In this document: in pieces, positions 37,608 through 46,232 of the stretch
How the letters are laid out: every line of letters begins with the position of its first letter
Position numbering within the stretch: the first letter of the stretch is position 1
Assembly: GCF_016907995.1 (NCBI RefSeq)
Contig: NZ_JAFBDA010000009.1
Span: 98,526 to 162,525 of the forward strand
Origin: Clostridium sardiniense
Lineage (GTDB): Bacteria; Bacillota; Clostridia; Clostridiales; Clostridiaceae
DNA length: 64,000 nt
Direction: 5' to 3'
Notes under the pieces: model-generated
Databases searched by the model: none
What the model was told of the DNA's origin: nothing
What the model saw: the letters and a program-made list of their open reading frames with translations, nothing else
Position numbers and translations under genes: made by a program

Positions 37608-39038
37608 ATGAATACACAAGAAATAGTAAGTAAACTTTGGAACCTTTGTAATGTATTAAGAGATGATGGAATAACATATCATCAATATGTAACAGAATTA
37701 ACTTATATTTTATTTTTAAAGATGGCAAAAGAAACAGGATCAGAAGATAAGTTACCAGAAGGTTATAGATGGGATGATTTAAAGGCTAAGAGTGGAATTG
37801 AACTTAAAACTTTTTATAAAGAACTATTAAACTACTTAGGTGAAGAAACTACAGGAATAGTACAACAAATATATCAAGGTTCATCAACAAATATAGAAGA
37901 GCCTAAGAACTTAGAAAAAATTATTACAACTATAGATGGATTAGATTGGTACTCTGCAAAAGAAGAGGGACTAGGAAATCTATATGAAGGACTTTTAGAA
38001 AAGAATGCATCTGAAAAGAAATCAGGAGCAGGACAATACTTTACACCTAGAGTTCTAATTGACATAATGGTTAAATTAATTGACCCACAGCCAGGTGAGA
38101 AATGTAATGATCCAGCAGCAGGAACATTTGGATTTATGATTTCAGCAGACCACTATATGAAAGAAAAATATGATAACTACTGGGACGTAAATACAGATGA
38201 TATTACAAGCTTACAAGAATTCCAAAGAACAGAAGCTTTTTCAGGATGCGAATTAGTTCATGAAACACATAGGTTGGCACTTATGAATGCTATGCTTCAT
38301 GATATAGAAGGAAATATCATATTAGGGGATACACTAACTAATGTAGGAAAGCAAATTAAAGACCTAGACGTAGTACTTTCAAACCCTCCATTTGGTACTA
38401 AAAAAGGAGGGGAAAGAGCTACAAGAGATGACTTAACATTTATGACATCAAATAAGCAATTAAACTTCCTTCAACATATATATAGAAGTTTAAAGAATGA
38501 TGGAAAAGCTAGAGCAGCAGTAGTATTACCTGATAATGTTTTATTCCAAGAAGGTGATGGAACAAATATAAGAGAAGACTTAATGGAGAAATGTAATCTA
38601 CATACAATATTAAGGCTTCCAACAGGCATATTCTATGCTCAAGGAGTTAAGACAAATGTATTATTCTTTACAAGAGGAATTGAGGATAAAGGTAATACAA
38701 AGGATGTATGGTTCTATGATTTAAGAACTAATATGAAAAATTTTAATAAGTCAAATCCATTAAAAGAATCACATTTTGATGAGTTTATAAAAGCATATAC
38801 AGCTGAGAATAGAGAAAAAGTTGAGGATGAAAGATGGACTAAGTTTACTAGAGAAGAAATAAGAGAAAAGAATGATAACTTAGACTTAGGACTTATAAAA
38901 GATGAATCTATATTAGATTATGAAGATCTACCAGATCCAATTGAAAGTGCTGAAGAAGCAGTAGCGAAGTTAGAAGAAGCAACTGATTTACTTATGAGTG
39001 TTATTAAAGAATTAAAGGCTCTTGAAAGTGAGGAATAG
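37608..39038 (+). CDS. hsdM: Type I methyltransferase, M subunit
   Basis: 476 residues. N-terminal helical HsdM_N domain to about 140, then an N6-adenine methylase fold with motif I DPAAGTFGF and catalytic motif IV SNPPFGTK. It methylates adenine at the site chosen by HsdS, protecting the host. Intact. It is tightly packed between hsdR and hsdS with two-base gaps, so the three subunits come from one mRNA. No frameshift seen. Confidence 0.94.
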   Translation: MNTQEIVSKLWNLCNVLRDDGITYHQYVTELTYILFLKMAKETGSEDKLPEGYRWDDLKAKSGIELKTFYKELLNYLGEETTGIVQQIYQGSSTNIEEPKNLEKIITTIDGLDWYSAKEEGLGNLYEGLLEKNASEKKSGAGQYFTPRVLIDIMVKLIDPQPGEKCNDPAAGTFGFMISADHYMKEKYDNYWDVNTDDITSLQEFQRTEAFSGCELVHETHRLALMNAMLHDIEGNIILGDTLTNVGKQIKDLDVVLSNPPFGTKKGGERATRDDLTFMTSNKQLNFLQHIYRSLKNDGKARAAVVLPDNVLFQEGDGTNIREDLMEKCNLHTILRLPTGIFYAQGVKTNVLFFTRGIEDKGNTKDVWFYDLRTNMKNFNKSNPLKESHFDEFIKAYTAENREKVEDERWTKFTREEIREKNDNLDLGLIKDESILDYEDLPDPIESAEEAVAKLEEATDLLMSVIKELKALESEE

Positions 39039-39040
39039 TA

Positions 39041-40483
39041 ATGGCTAAAAAGAAAGTGACATTAGAAGAAAAGTTAGAAGATTCTATTGTTAAAGATGTT
39101 TCTTATGAAGTACCTGATAATTGGGTGAATGTAAAACTTAACAGTATAGTAAAGTTTGAAAAAGGAAAAAAACCTAAACTTCTTATAGAGAAATTTGAGG
39201 ATAATGCGATTCCATATGTAACGATTAAGTATTTTCAAACTAAAGAGGCGGATCAATACACATTTGAAACAGAAACAAATAGATTATGTGATGAAGATGA
39301 TATATTAATTGTATGGGATGGTGCAAGAGCAGGATTGATCGGAACTGGAGTGCAAGGAGCGCTAGGATCAACATTATGTAAGATAAAGTTTAATTGTATG
39401 AATAAAAAATTCATGTACTATTACTTTGTTAGTAAGTATAATTTAATTAATGCTAATACAAAGGGAACAGGAATACCACATGTTGACTCAACATACTTAG
39501 AGAAATTAACATTAGGAATACCACCATTAAAAGAGCAACAAAGAATAGTTGATAAGATAGAAAGTCTTTTTGAAAAGTTGGATAAGGCGAAGGAATTAAT
39601 TGAAGAAGCTAGAGATGGATTTGAAAAGAGAAAATCAGCTATATTGGAGAAGGCTTTTAGAGGGAAATTGACTGAAAAATGGAGAAAAACTAATATAATT
39701 TCAGAAAATAGAATTTTAGCTGAAATTAATAAGTTCTATTGTAATAGATTAAGTAAAAGAGATATGGAAATACTATGCGATTTTCAATCTAAAATAGATG
39801 AATATGAGATGATTAAAGATTCAAAGTGGGTAAAGTGTTGTATAGGAGCTATTGGAAAAGTTAGCAATGGAAGTACTCCTTCTAGGAAAAATGAAGCTTT
39901 TTGGAATGGAACAATACCTTGGGTAAGTTCTGGAGAGGTTAGAAATAACAGGATTAAATATACTAAAGAATATATAACTGAGGATGGATTTAATAATTCT
40001 TCAGTAAAATTATTAAGTAAGGGCTCTGTATTAATCGCTATGATAGGAGAGGGTAAGACAAGAGGACAAAGTTCTATATTAGATATAGAATCTACCACAA
40101 ATCAAAATATAGCAGCAATTGACCTAAGTCATGAAAATATTTTATCAGAATTTTTATGGTATTGGTTACAATATAATTATAAAAAGAATAGAGATAGTGG
40201 AAATGGAACTGGTCCAAAGGCGCTTAATTGTCAAAAAGTTAGGGAGTTAGATTTTATATTACCACCAAAGAACGAACAAAAAGAAATAGTAAGAATTTTA
40301 GATAAGATTTTAGGAGAAGAATCTAAAATAGAAGAGCTTACACAATTGGAAACCCAAATTGAATTAATAAAAAAATCAATATTAGCAAAGGCTTTTAGAA
40401 GTGAACTTGGTACTAATAATTCAGAAGAAATTAGTGCTATAGAACTGTTGAATAATATTTTAGACAGTAACTTAAATAGGTAA
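39041..40483 (+). CDS. hsdS: Type I specificity subunit
   Basis: 480 residues with the classic two target-recognition domains. TRD1 begins VPDNWVNVKLNSIVKFEKG, central coiled coil KEQQRIVDKIESLFEKLDKAKELI, a second TRD begins KWVKCCIGAIGKVSNGSTPS, and a second coil KNEQKEIVRILDKIL. Each TRD reads half of the bipartite DNA target. The target cannot be predicted by eye. No recombinase or spare hsdS half-gene is present, so there is no sign of phase-variable specificity switching. ATG directly after the hsdM stop codon. Confidence 0.93.
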   Translation: MAKKKVTLEEKLEDSIVKDVSYEVPDNWVNVKLNSIVKFEKGKKPKLLIEKFEDNAIPYVTIKYFQTKEADQYTFETETNRLCDEDDILIVWDGARAGLIGTGVQGALGSTLCKIKFNCMNKKFMYYYFVSKYNLINANTKGTGIPHVDSTYLEKLTLGIPPLKEQQRIVDKIESLFEKLDKAKELIEEARDGFEKRKSAILEKAFRGKLTEKWRKTNIISENRILAEINKFYCNRLSKRDMEILCDFQSKIDEYEMIKDSKWVKCCIGAIGKVSNGSTPSRKNEAFWNGTIPWVSSGEVRNNRIKYTKEYITEDGFNNSSVKLLSKGSVLIAMIGEGKTRGQSSILDIESTTNQNIAAIDLSHENILSEFLWYWLQYNYKKNRDSGNGTGPKALNCQKVRELDFILPPKNEQKEIVRILDKILGEESKIEELTQLETQIELIKKSILAKAFRSELGTNNSEEISAIELLNNILDSNLNR

Positions 40484-40528
40484 ATTTATTCATAGAGATA
40501 AGTACTTATTAAATGTGGAGGTCGTATA

Positions 40529-41860
40529 ATGAAACTTAAACAACTATTTATTAGTAGTTATAAAAATTTGGGGAGTTTAGAGATAGAATTTGAAAAAAAT
40601 TCGTCAGTAAATGTCTTTATAGGTAAAAATGGTGCTGGAAAATCCAATATTCTTGAAGTGATAGCGCTTATATTTTCTAGGTTAAATGAGAGGAAAGAAA
40701 TAAATGAGTTTCAGTTTGATATTCAGTATTTTATTGATGATAGTATATATAGAATTGAAAATTTAACCACAGAAAAGATGGTTATAACAAGAAATGGAAT
40801 TAAATTATCGAAAAAGGATTTTATAAAAGCACTACCTAAAGCTATTTTTTTATATTATTGTGGAGAAACAGATAGGTTAAAAAAGATATCATCTAGTTAT
40901 GAAGATATTATGTTTAACAAATTAATAAAAAACGGTGACGAATTTAGAATGAAATTTTTATCATATATTACTGTTAAGGATTTTGGAATAGCTTTAATTT
41001 CTAATGCTGTGTATAAAACTCAAGCATTAAAAGAGGTATGTAATCTTACAGAAATTACAGATGTATCTTTTAATGTTAAATTTAAATTTAAAAGACCAAG
41101 TTGGAGTAAAAACGGAGCTGTTGATGATTTTTGGAATGCAAAAGGATCTGTAAAGAGTGCAATACAGGAACTAATTGATGTTTCACCTTTAAATAATATT
41201 AAGGTAATAGACAGAGATAATGTTGAAATAGTAGTGTCAGATATAAATAAGTTAGCTGATAGAATGCATGATGCCACAACAATGTTTATTATGTTTAAAA
41301 TGTTGATGCAGTCAGATATATTAGATGATGTTTATTATGAGGTGAAAAAAAATGGAAGGACTTTTGATTATCATTATTTAAGTGAGGGAGAAAAGCAGCT
41401 TTCTCAATTGTTATCTATAATTGAATTGACTAAGGAGTATAAAGCATTATTTTTATTAGATGAATTTGATGCATATTTACATCCTAATTGGCAAAGAAAG
41501 TTTACAAGTCTTTTAAATAATGTTGATATTAGAGGACAAATATTGATTACTACCCATTCTCCACTAACATTAGGAAAGATGAGAAAGGAAAATGTTAGGC
41601 TGATTAGCAATGGAGAAATACATGATATAACAGTAGATCCGTTTAATAGGGACTCATCCCAAATAATGGAAGAGATTATGAAGGTAACTGGAAGGCCAAT
41701 TGAAGTAAAGAGAGAAATTAAAGAATTTAATAAAGCCTCTCTTAGAGGAGAAAAAGATAAAATGCTTAGCATACAGAAAAAGTTAGAAATTTTATTAACA
41801 CCAGATGATCCATTTTTTATAACTATAAATGCTGCTTTAAGAAGACTGGAGGACAGATAA
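40529..41860 (+). CDS. ptuA: Septu-like defence ATPase (PtuA-like)
   Basis: 443 residues. ABC/SMC-type ATPase: Walker A FIGKNGAGKSN near residue 31, coiled or helical insert, signature LSEGEKQLSQLLSIIE near 285, Walker B LFLLDEFDAYLHPNW, and H-loop ITTHSPLTLG. This AAA_21/RecF-like layout next to an HNH gene is the Septu (PtuAB) arrangement, a known phage-defence system; retron-linked forms also exist, but no reverse transcriptase is here. ATG 40529 follows GGAGG. It follows hsdS by 45 bases and the downstream gene by two bases. The ATPase senses or assembles with the nuclease. Confidence 0.82.
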   Translation: MKLKQLFISSYKNLGSLEIEFEKNSSVNVFIGKNGAGKSNILEVIALIFSRLNERKEINEFQFDIQYFIDDSIYRIENLTTEKMVITRNGIKLSKKDFIKALPKAIFLYYCGETDRLKKISSSYEDIMFNKLIKNGDEFRMKFLSYITVKDFGIALISNAVYKTQALKEVCNLTEITDVSFNVKFKFKRPSWSKNGAVDDFWNAKGSVKSAIQELIDVSPLNNIKVIDRDNVEIVVSDINKLADRMHDATTMFIMFKMLMQSDILDDVYYEVKKNGRTFDYHYLSEGEKQLSQLLSIIELTKEYKALFLLDEFDAYLHPNWQRKFTSLLNNVDIRGQILITTHSPLTLGKMRKENVRLISNGEIHDITVDPFNRDSSQIMEEIMKVTGRPIEVKREIKEFNKASLRGEKDKMLSIQKKLEILLTPDDPFFITINAALRRLEDR

Positions 41861-41862
41861 AT

Positions 41863-42446
41863 ATGAAATATATATCAAAAGGAAATATGCCTCAGTGTCT
41901 CCAGAAATATATAAAAAAAATGGAAAAGATTTTAATAAGTTTAAAAATGATTATGAAGCTAGGAACAAGTTAAAAGATGTATTATTAATTGAGCAAGGTC
42001 ATATTTGTTGTTATTGCGGACAAGCTATTAAACTTGAGAAATGTGTATTGGAACATATAAAACCAAAAGAACATTATCCAGAATTAGCGTTAGATTATAC
42101 TAATTTAGTTTGCTCATGTTGCGGTGGACAAACTAATAGACAAAAAAATAAAAATTATCCTGTATACTGTGATGCTAAAAAAGGAAAAGAGGAGATAGAT
42201 ATATTACCAACAGATAAAGACTGCGAGAATAGATTTATGTTTGATGATCAAGGAAATATATTTGCTGCACGAGAAGGCGATACAGAAGCTGAGAATACAA
42301 TCGATATTTTAGGGTTAAATACTCCTACGTTGGTGAATAAAAGAAGAGCTGCTATTGATGCATATAGATATTTAGATAGTCGAAATTTAGATTGGGAGCA
42401 AGAGATTGAAAAATTAATAAAAAGAGATATCAAGGGGTATTTTTAA
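41863..42446 (+). CDS. ptuB: PtuB-like HNH endonuclease, interrupted at a poly-A run
   Basis: HNH nuclease of the TIGR02646/PtuB type: CCYCGQ, the EHIKP catalytic histidine, LVCSCC and later Cys that bind zinc. The natural start is ATG 41863, behind GGAGG at 41848, and reads MKYISKGNMPQCLQKYIKK, a typical family start. At the eight-A run 41913-41920 this frame leaves the domain frame, in which NGKDFNKFKNDYE continues to the stop at 42444. One extra A restores a protein of about 194 residues. A GTG at 41895 would give 183 residues lacking the natural start. So it is a frameshift mutant, a slippage-regulated gene, or an assembly error. Confidence 0.8.
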
Positions 42447-42547
42447 GAGTTCTATTTTGTATTAATTTATTACATTAAAAATTATAGATTGTGTGAAATA
42501 CGCGATAAATGCTTACAAAATGCATAATAAATCAATAAGAATTAATA

Positions 42548-42582
42548 GAAGCCTGAGCAATTAATTTAGCTAAGGCTTTTTT
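42548..42582 (+). terminator. Terminator after the defence island
   Basis: AAGCCTGAGC pairs with GCTAAGGCTT with one mismatch, followed by TTTTAG. It probably ends the mrr-ptuB transcript, about 100 bases after ptuB. Confidence 0.7.
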
Positions 42583-42854
42583 AGTTGTTGTCTTTAAAAA
42601 TTAAATTAATAATATATCAAGTTAATATTAATAAAAAGTAAGTTTCATTATAGAAATTTTGAAGGAATATGAAAGGTAGGTTCATTTTTTATGTTTGCTA
42701 TATGCACTGTAACGAGTAAATATTGAGAAGGTAATTTCCAAAAGTATTGTATTCTTTTAAATAATAATAAAAAGAAAAGAAGTAAAACATCTATTCATAG
42801 TAATAAGAAAATGCGTAAAATTTTAATTCTATGATTCTATTTTAAGAGGAGAAG

Positions 42855-43028
42855 ATGATGGTATATAAAGTGATTATAACACACAAAATAAAAAATCTGA
42901 GAGTTTATAATGAAATTTATTAAGCACTAAATCAAATAAGTAAGGTAAAACAACAAAATTTATACTCACAAGGAAATGAGCATATAACTCATATATTAAA
43001 AGAAATCTTAAGCAGCAATAAGAAATAG
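42855..43028 (+). pseudogene. Small gene with a single nonsense codon
   Basis: ATG 42855 or 42858 lies behind AAGAGGAGAAG, and the frame reads MVYKVIITHKIKNLRVYNEIY then TAA at 42921, then ALNQISKVKQQNL and on to TAG at 43028. If the TAA was CAA the protein would be 57 residues, with a hairpin terminator at 43037. Small basic helical protein of unknown function; possibly a recently silenced gene. Confidence 0.5.
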
Positions 43029-43036
43029 ATTGAAAT

Positions 43037-43072
43037 GAAAAGTCTTAGTTATTGAATTAGCTAAGACTTTTC
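43037..43072 (+). terminator. Rho-independent terminator
   Basis: AAAAGTCTTAG pairs with CTAAGACTTTT, after the small nonsense-bearing gene. The bases from 43073 to 43311 hold nothing else apparent. Confidence 0.75.
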
Positions 43073-43311
43073 ACATCTCAAATAGTAGTTTCATATAAAT
43101 TATCGAGGAAAATTAATTTGCATTTATATATATTGAAAAATGTTATAAAAAATCTAACAAATAATTTCATTATAGTAAATAATTATTGGCTATAATTTAT
43201 AATATAATAGATATGATAATTTTTAAGTTATACACAAATTTATGATATACTTAGTTTTAATAATAATAATTTGGATATAATAGTGGATAAGTTTAAAAAA
43301 AGGAGATTTAT

Positions 43312-44202
43312 ATGAAGATAGGATTAGTGCTATCAGGGGGAGGGGGCAAAGGTGCCTACGAGCTTGGTGTATGGAAAGCATTAAAAGAATTAGGATTAGA
43401 TAAATATATAGATGTTTTTGCAGGTACTTCAATAGGTGCATTTAATGCAGTCTTATTTGCTCAAGATGATATAAATGCTGCTGAAGCTTTATGGGATGAA
43501 GTTACTATGGATAAGCTTGTTCCTATAAGCAAATTTCAACTGCTAAAAAGAGGAATAGAACTTGCAATAGGATCACATCATTTAAACTTAGCTAAGAAAT
43601 ATATGGTTCAAAAGCTAGAAGAGGGTGGAGTTCCAAAAGATGGTGCAAGAGAAATAATAGAGGATTATTTAAATATAGGAAAAGTAAAGGAAAGAGGTAA
43701 GATATGCTACGCTGCATGTACGGAGTTACCTGATTTTACAGCAAAGTATTTTAGAATAAATGACTATGATGATATAACAGCTAAAGAGATGATAGTTGCA
43801 TCTGCATCTCTTCCAATGATATATGATTGTACAGAAGTTTTAGGTGGCAAATATATTGATGGAGGTGTTGCAGATAATACTCCAATACAGCCTGTATATG
43901 GAGAAAATTGCGATATTATAATAGTTGTATTGTTATCAAAGGAGGAAAGAGTTGATAAGACTCTTTATCCAAATACTAAGATATTAGAATTAGTTCCTAG
44001 AAATTTAAATGAAAGTACTCTTAAGGGAACTCTTAATTTAGATATGGCAGCTAAGAGAATGAGAATAAAAGAAGGATATAATGATACTATAAGTCTTTTA
44101 GAACCAGCTATAATAATGGCAAAATTAATGCATGAAAGAGAAGAGCGAGAAAATCATCCAAAACTTTTTAGATTTTATAATTGGATAAAGGAAATTACTT
44201 AA
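43312..44202 (+). CDS. Patatin-like phospholipase
   Basis: 296 residues. Patatin fold: oxyanion loop LSGGGGKGAYELG near the start, nucleophile Ser in GTSIGAFNA near residue 40, and the dyad Asp in DGGVADNTP near residue 185. It hydrolyses lipid acyl esters in the cytosol or at the membrane; there is no signal peptide. ATG 43312 follows AAAGGAGATT. The catalytic motifs are intact. The gene stands alone, with a terminator at 44209. Bacterial relatives range from membrane turnover enzymes to effectors; substrate unknown. Confidence 0.9.
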   Translation: MKIGLVLSGGGGKGAYELGVWKALKELGLDKYIDVFAGTSIGAFNAVLFAQDDINAAEALWDEVTMDKLVPISKFQLLKRGIELAIGSHHLNLAKKYMVQKLEEGGVPKDGAREIIEDYLNIGKVKERGKICYAACTELPDFTAKYFRINDYDDITAKEMIVASASLPMIYDCTEVLGGKYIDGGVADNTPIQPVYGENCDIIIVVLLSKEERVDKTLYPNTKILELVPRNLNESTLKGTLNLDMAAKRMRIKEGYNDTISLLEPAIIMAKLMHEREERENHPKLFRFYNWIKEIT

Positions 44203-44208
44203 AGAATA

Positions 44209-44246
44209 AATTAAAAGGATATCTGAATGGGCATCCTTTTAATTTA
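44209..44246 (+). terminator. Rho-independent terminator
   Basis: AAATTAAAAGGAT-type arm pairs with ATCCTTTTAATTT, directly after the patatin-like gene. From 44247 to 44513 nothing else was recognised. Confidence 0.75.
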
Positions 44247-44513
44247 TTATATTTTATTAATTATATAAAGACTATCTTTAAATTACTATTCACCTACATA
44301 TTCTAAAATACTACCAGGTTATCAATTTAATATTTTAGATAATGGGTCTAATGTATCTTAAAAAATAATAATAAAATACTCTTTTATAATGAATATTCGT
44401 ATAGTTGATATAACAGATGAATCATATAATAGACTAAAAAAGAGGAAAATAAATTTATAAAGTAGTATAATACATAATAACTAAAATAAGGCTATATAGT
44501 GGAGGAGTAGTTA

Positions 44514-44978
44514 ATGGCAGTATTTTTTTATGAAACAGATATAGGAACTATAGGGATAGAAGAAAAAAATGGGTTTATATCAAATGTTTATTTTGGGAAA
44601 GATGACATTGAAGATAATATAGAATTTAAAGAGACAAAGCTTCTAAAAGAAGCATCAATTCAGCTTAATAAATATATAAGTGGTGAGCTTAAAGGATTTA
44701 ACCTACCATTATCACCAAAAGGTACAGAATTTATGAACGAAGTATGGAATGGATTATGTGAAATTCCGTATGGGGATGTACTTACATACAAAGAGATGGG
44801 AGAGCAGATAGGTAGACCAAAAGCAGCAAGAGCAATAGGCCTTGCTTGTAATAGAAATCCAATACCAATATTTATACCTTGTCATAGAATAGTTGGGAGT
44901 AATGGAAAGCTTACTGGATATTTAGGTGGAATTGATACAAAAGAAAAATTACTTAATATAGAGAGAAATAATAAATAA
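44514..44978 (+). CDS. ogt: Methylated-DNA--[protein]-cysteine S-methyltransferase
   Basis: 154 residues, normal length. It removes methyl from O6-methylguanine by transferring it to its own cysteine in the motif IPCHRIVGSNG; the helix-turn-helix DNA-binding region contains YKEMGEQIGRPKAARAIGLACNRNP. ATG 44514 follows GGAGGAG. A suicide repair enzyme in the cytosol. It stands alone, with a long hairpin terminator at 45004 between it and the minus-strand genes that follow. I use the ogt symbol for the general form; no Ada domain is present. Confidence 0.93.
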   Translation: MAVFFYETDIGTIGIEEKNGFISNVYFGKDDIEDNIEFKETKLLKEASIQLNKYISGELKGFNLPLSPKGTEFMNEVWNGLCEIPYGDVLTYKEMGEQIGRPKAARAIGLACNRNPIPIFIPCHRIVGSNGKLTGYLGGIDTKEKLLNIERNNK

Positions 44979-45003
44979 GTGATTATAATAAAAAAAGAAA
45001 CTT

Positions 45004-45045
45004 AAAAAGGATTGTTTAATTGTAATGTTAAACAATCCTTTTTAG
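45004..45045. terminator. Long bidirectional terminator
   Basis: AAAAAGGATTGTTTAA and TTAAACAATCCTTTTT form a perfect 16-bp stem, between the ogt gene and the convergent minus-strand gene ending at 45042. Confidence 0.92.
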
Positions 45046-45515
45046 ATATTAGGAAGAGTAGAAATTAGTTCGCTTCTAGCATTTACTCTAACAAGATAAG
45101 CAAGTATTGTTGGAATATAGCTCATTGCTATTCGTCTATAAGGATCTTGATGCTCTGGGTCTTGTTCAGATTTTTCCTCATATCTTTTAAATGCTGAGTA
45201 AGCAAATATAAAGTTAACCATTAAACCGAGGGTTTCTCCAACATTTATATAAGGAGTGGCATCAAGCCCAGAATCTATACCGTTAAGTGCACTAAGTACT
45301 ATTTCTTTACCAATAAGAGAGGCTTTAAGATAATAAAAGGATGACATAACAGATAAACAAGTACCAAATAGTTCAATATTAACTATCTCTAAATCTATTC
45401 TAAGGAAATATTGCCTACGTTCTTCATCTTCAGGATTACCGCTTTCATCACCAAGATTTGCATTGAATGTATAAGGGCTAAAGAAATTATCCATATTAAA
45501 ATTATTAATATCCAT
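45042..45515 (-). CDS. Membrane-associated protein, member 1 of a paralogous pair
   Basis: 157 residues. An acidic N-terminus rich in Asn and Asp, then two hydrophobic stretches (VNIELFGTCLSVMSSFYYL and the VGETLGLMVNFIFAYSAF region), ending in a conserved DPYRRIAMSY and hydrophobic tail. Neighbour 45575-46012 has the same order and the same DPYKRLANAY motif, so the two are distant paralogues. I do not recognise the family. Start ATG follows TGAGGTG. The two lie head to tail 60 bases apart and are probably co-transcribed, perhaps forming one complex. Confidence 0.65.
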   Translation of the reverse strand: MDINNFNMDNFFSPYTFNANLGDESGNPEDEERRQYFLRIDLEIVNIELFGTCLSVMSSFYYLKASLIGKEIVLSALNGIDSGLDATPYINVGETLGLMVNFIFAYSAFKRYEEKSEQDPEHQDPYRRIAMSYIPTILAYLVRVNARSELISTLPNI

Positions 45516-45574
45516 TTAACACCTCATAGAGTGTAATTTAAATAAGAATTTTACAATTATTATTTAAGTATAAT

Positions 45575-46012
45575 TTATATAAAAGCTTCATCATCAGTAT
45601 TTGTTCTATCAATTTCAGCAAGCGCAATAACTCTTTCTTTATTTGCTATTACACTTAGAAAATATGCATTAGCCAATCTTTTATAAGGGTCAAGGGACTC
45701 ATCGGAACCTTCTAAAGCCTTTTCATGTATTCTTCTTATAGCAACTATCCAAAGAATAATAAGTCCTTCTAAAATTAATTCTTCACCTATAAGTAGAAGG
45801 CGTGAAGGTCTAATTCTACGACCAGGAGATATTGGGATATTTGGATTAAGTATATTTTCTTTATCTTCATTAGCTGCAATTATAAAATAAGAATATCCTA
45901 CAATTAAAAGTATTGATCCAAGTATCTCCATATCCGCAAGTTCTAAGCCTAGATTTGCAAGATATTCTTCCAGTTCAGGTGGAAGCCTTGTATTTTCTTC
46001 TTCATTATTCAT
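45575..46012 (-). CDS. Membrane-associated protein, member 2 of a paralogous pair
   Basis: About 145 residues. Acidic start (NNEEENTRLPPELEEYL), hydrophobic segment LGSILLIVGYSYFIIAA, a basic proline-rich loop (SPGRRIRPSRLL), a second hydrophobic segment LEGLIILWIVAI, then the shared DPYKRLANAYFLSV. The ATG at 46012 lies about ten bases after GAGGTG and is preferred; a GTG at 46024 overlaps that site. Paralogue of the next gene (45042-45515). Unknown function, and no other gene of the group was found in this window. Confidence 0.65.
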   Translation of the reverse strand: MNNEEENTRLPPELEEYLANLGLELADMEILGSILLIVGYSYFIIAANEDKENILNPNIPISPGRRIRPSRLLLIGEELILEGLIILWIVAIRRIHEKALEGSDESLDPYKRLANAYFLSVIANKERVIALAEIDRTNTDDEAFI

Positions 46013-46158
46013 CAAAAAAAACACCTCAATAGAAACAAGGTTTTAATTTAATATATGAGATGTAGATTTTATTGGTACTTATTATGATGATAATGGTAGA
46101 AATGGAGAATAGATGGGGAATGATTAGATAATATAGAGATTTAAAATAAATAAAAAAT

Positions 46159-46195
46159 TAAATGAGAGGGTGAATAAATCTCATCCTCTCATTTG
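46159..46195 (-). terminator. Rho-independent terminator
   Basis: AAATGAGAGG and CCTCTCATTT form a stem downstream of the minus-strand aldo/keto reductase gene (ending at 46233); it points at A-rich sequence on the left that becomes the T run on the minus strand. Confidence 0.8.
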
Positions 46196-46232
46196 TAGTA
46201 TTTAAATTTTAAATATATAGCTAAACGTTGGG

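Noticed and set aside
40529..42446. Retron with ATPase and HNH effector
   Set aside because: No reverse transcriptase gene or msr/msd-like region in 39-44 kb; Septu-like fits better.
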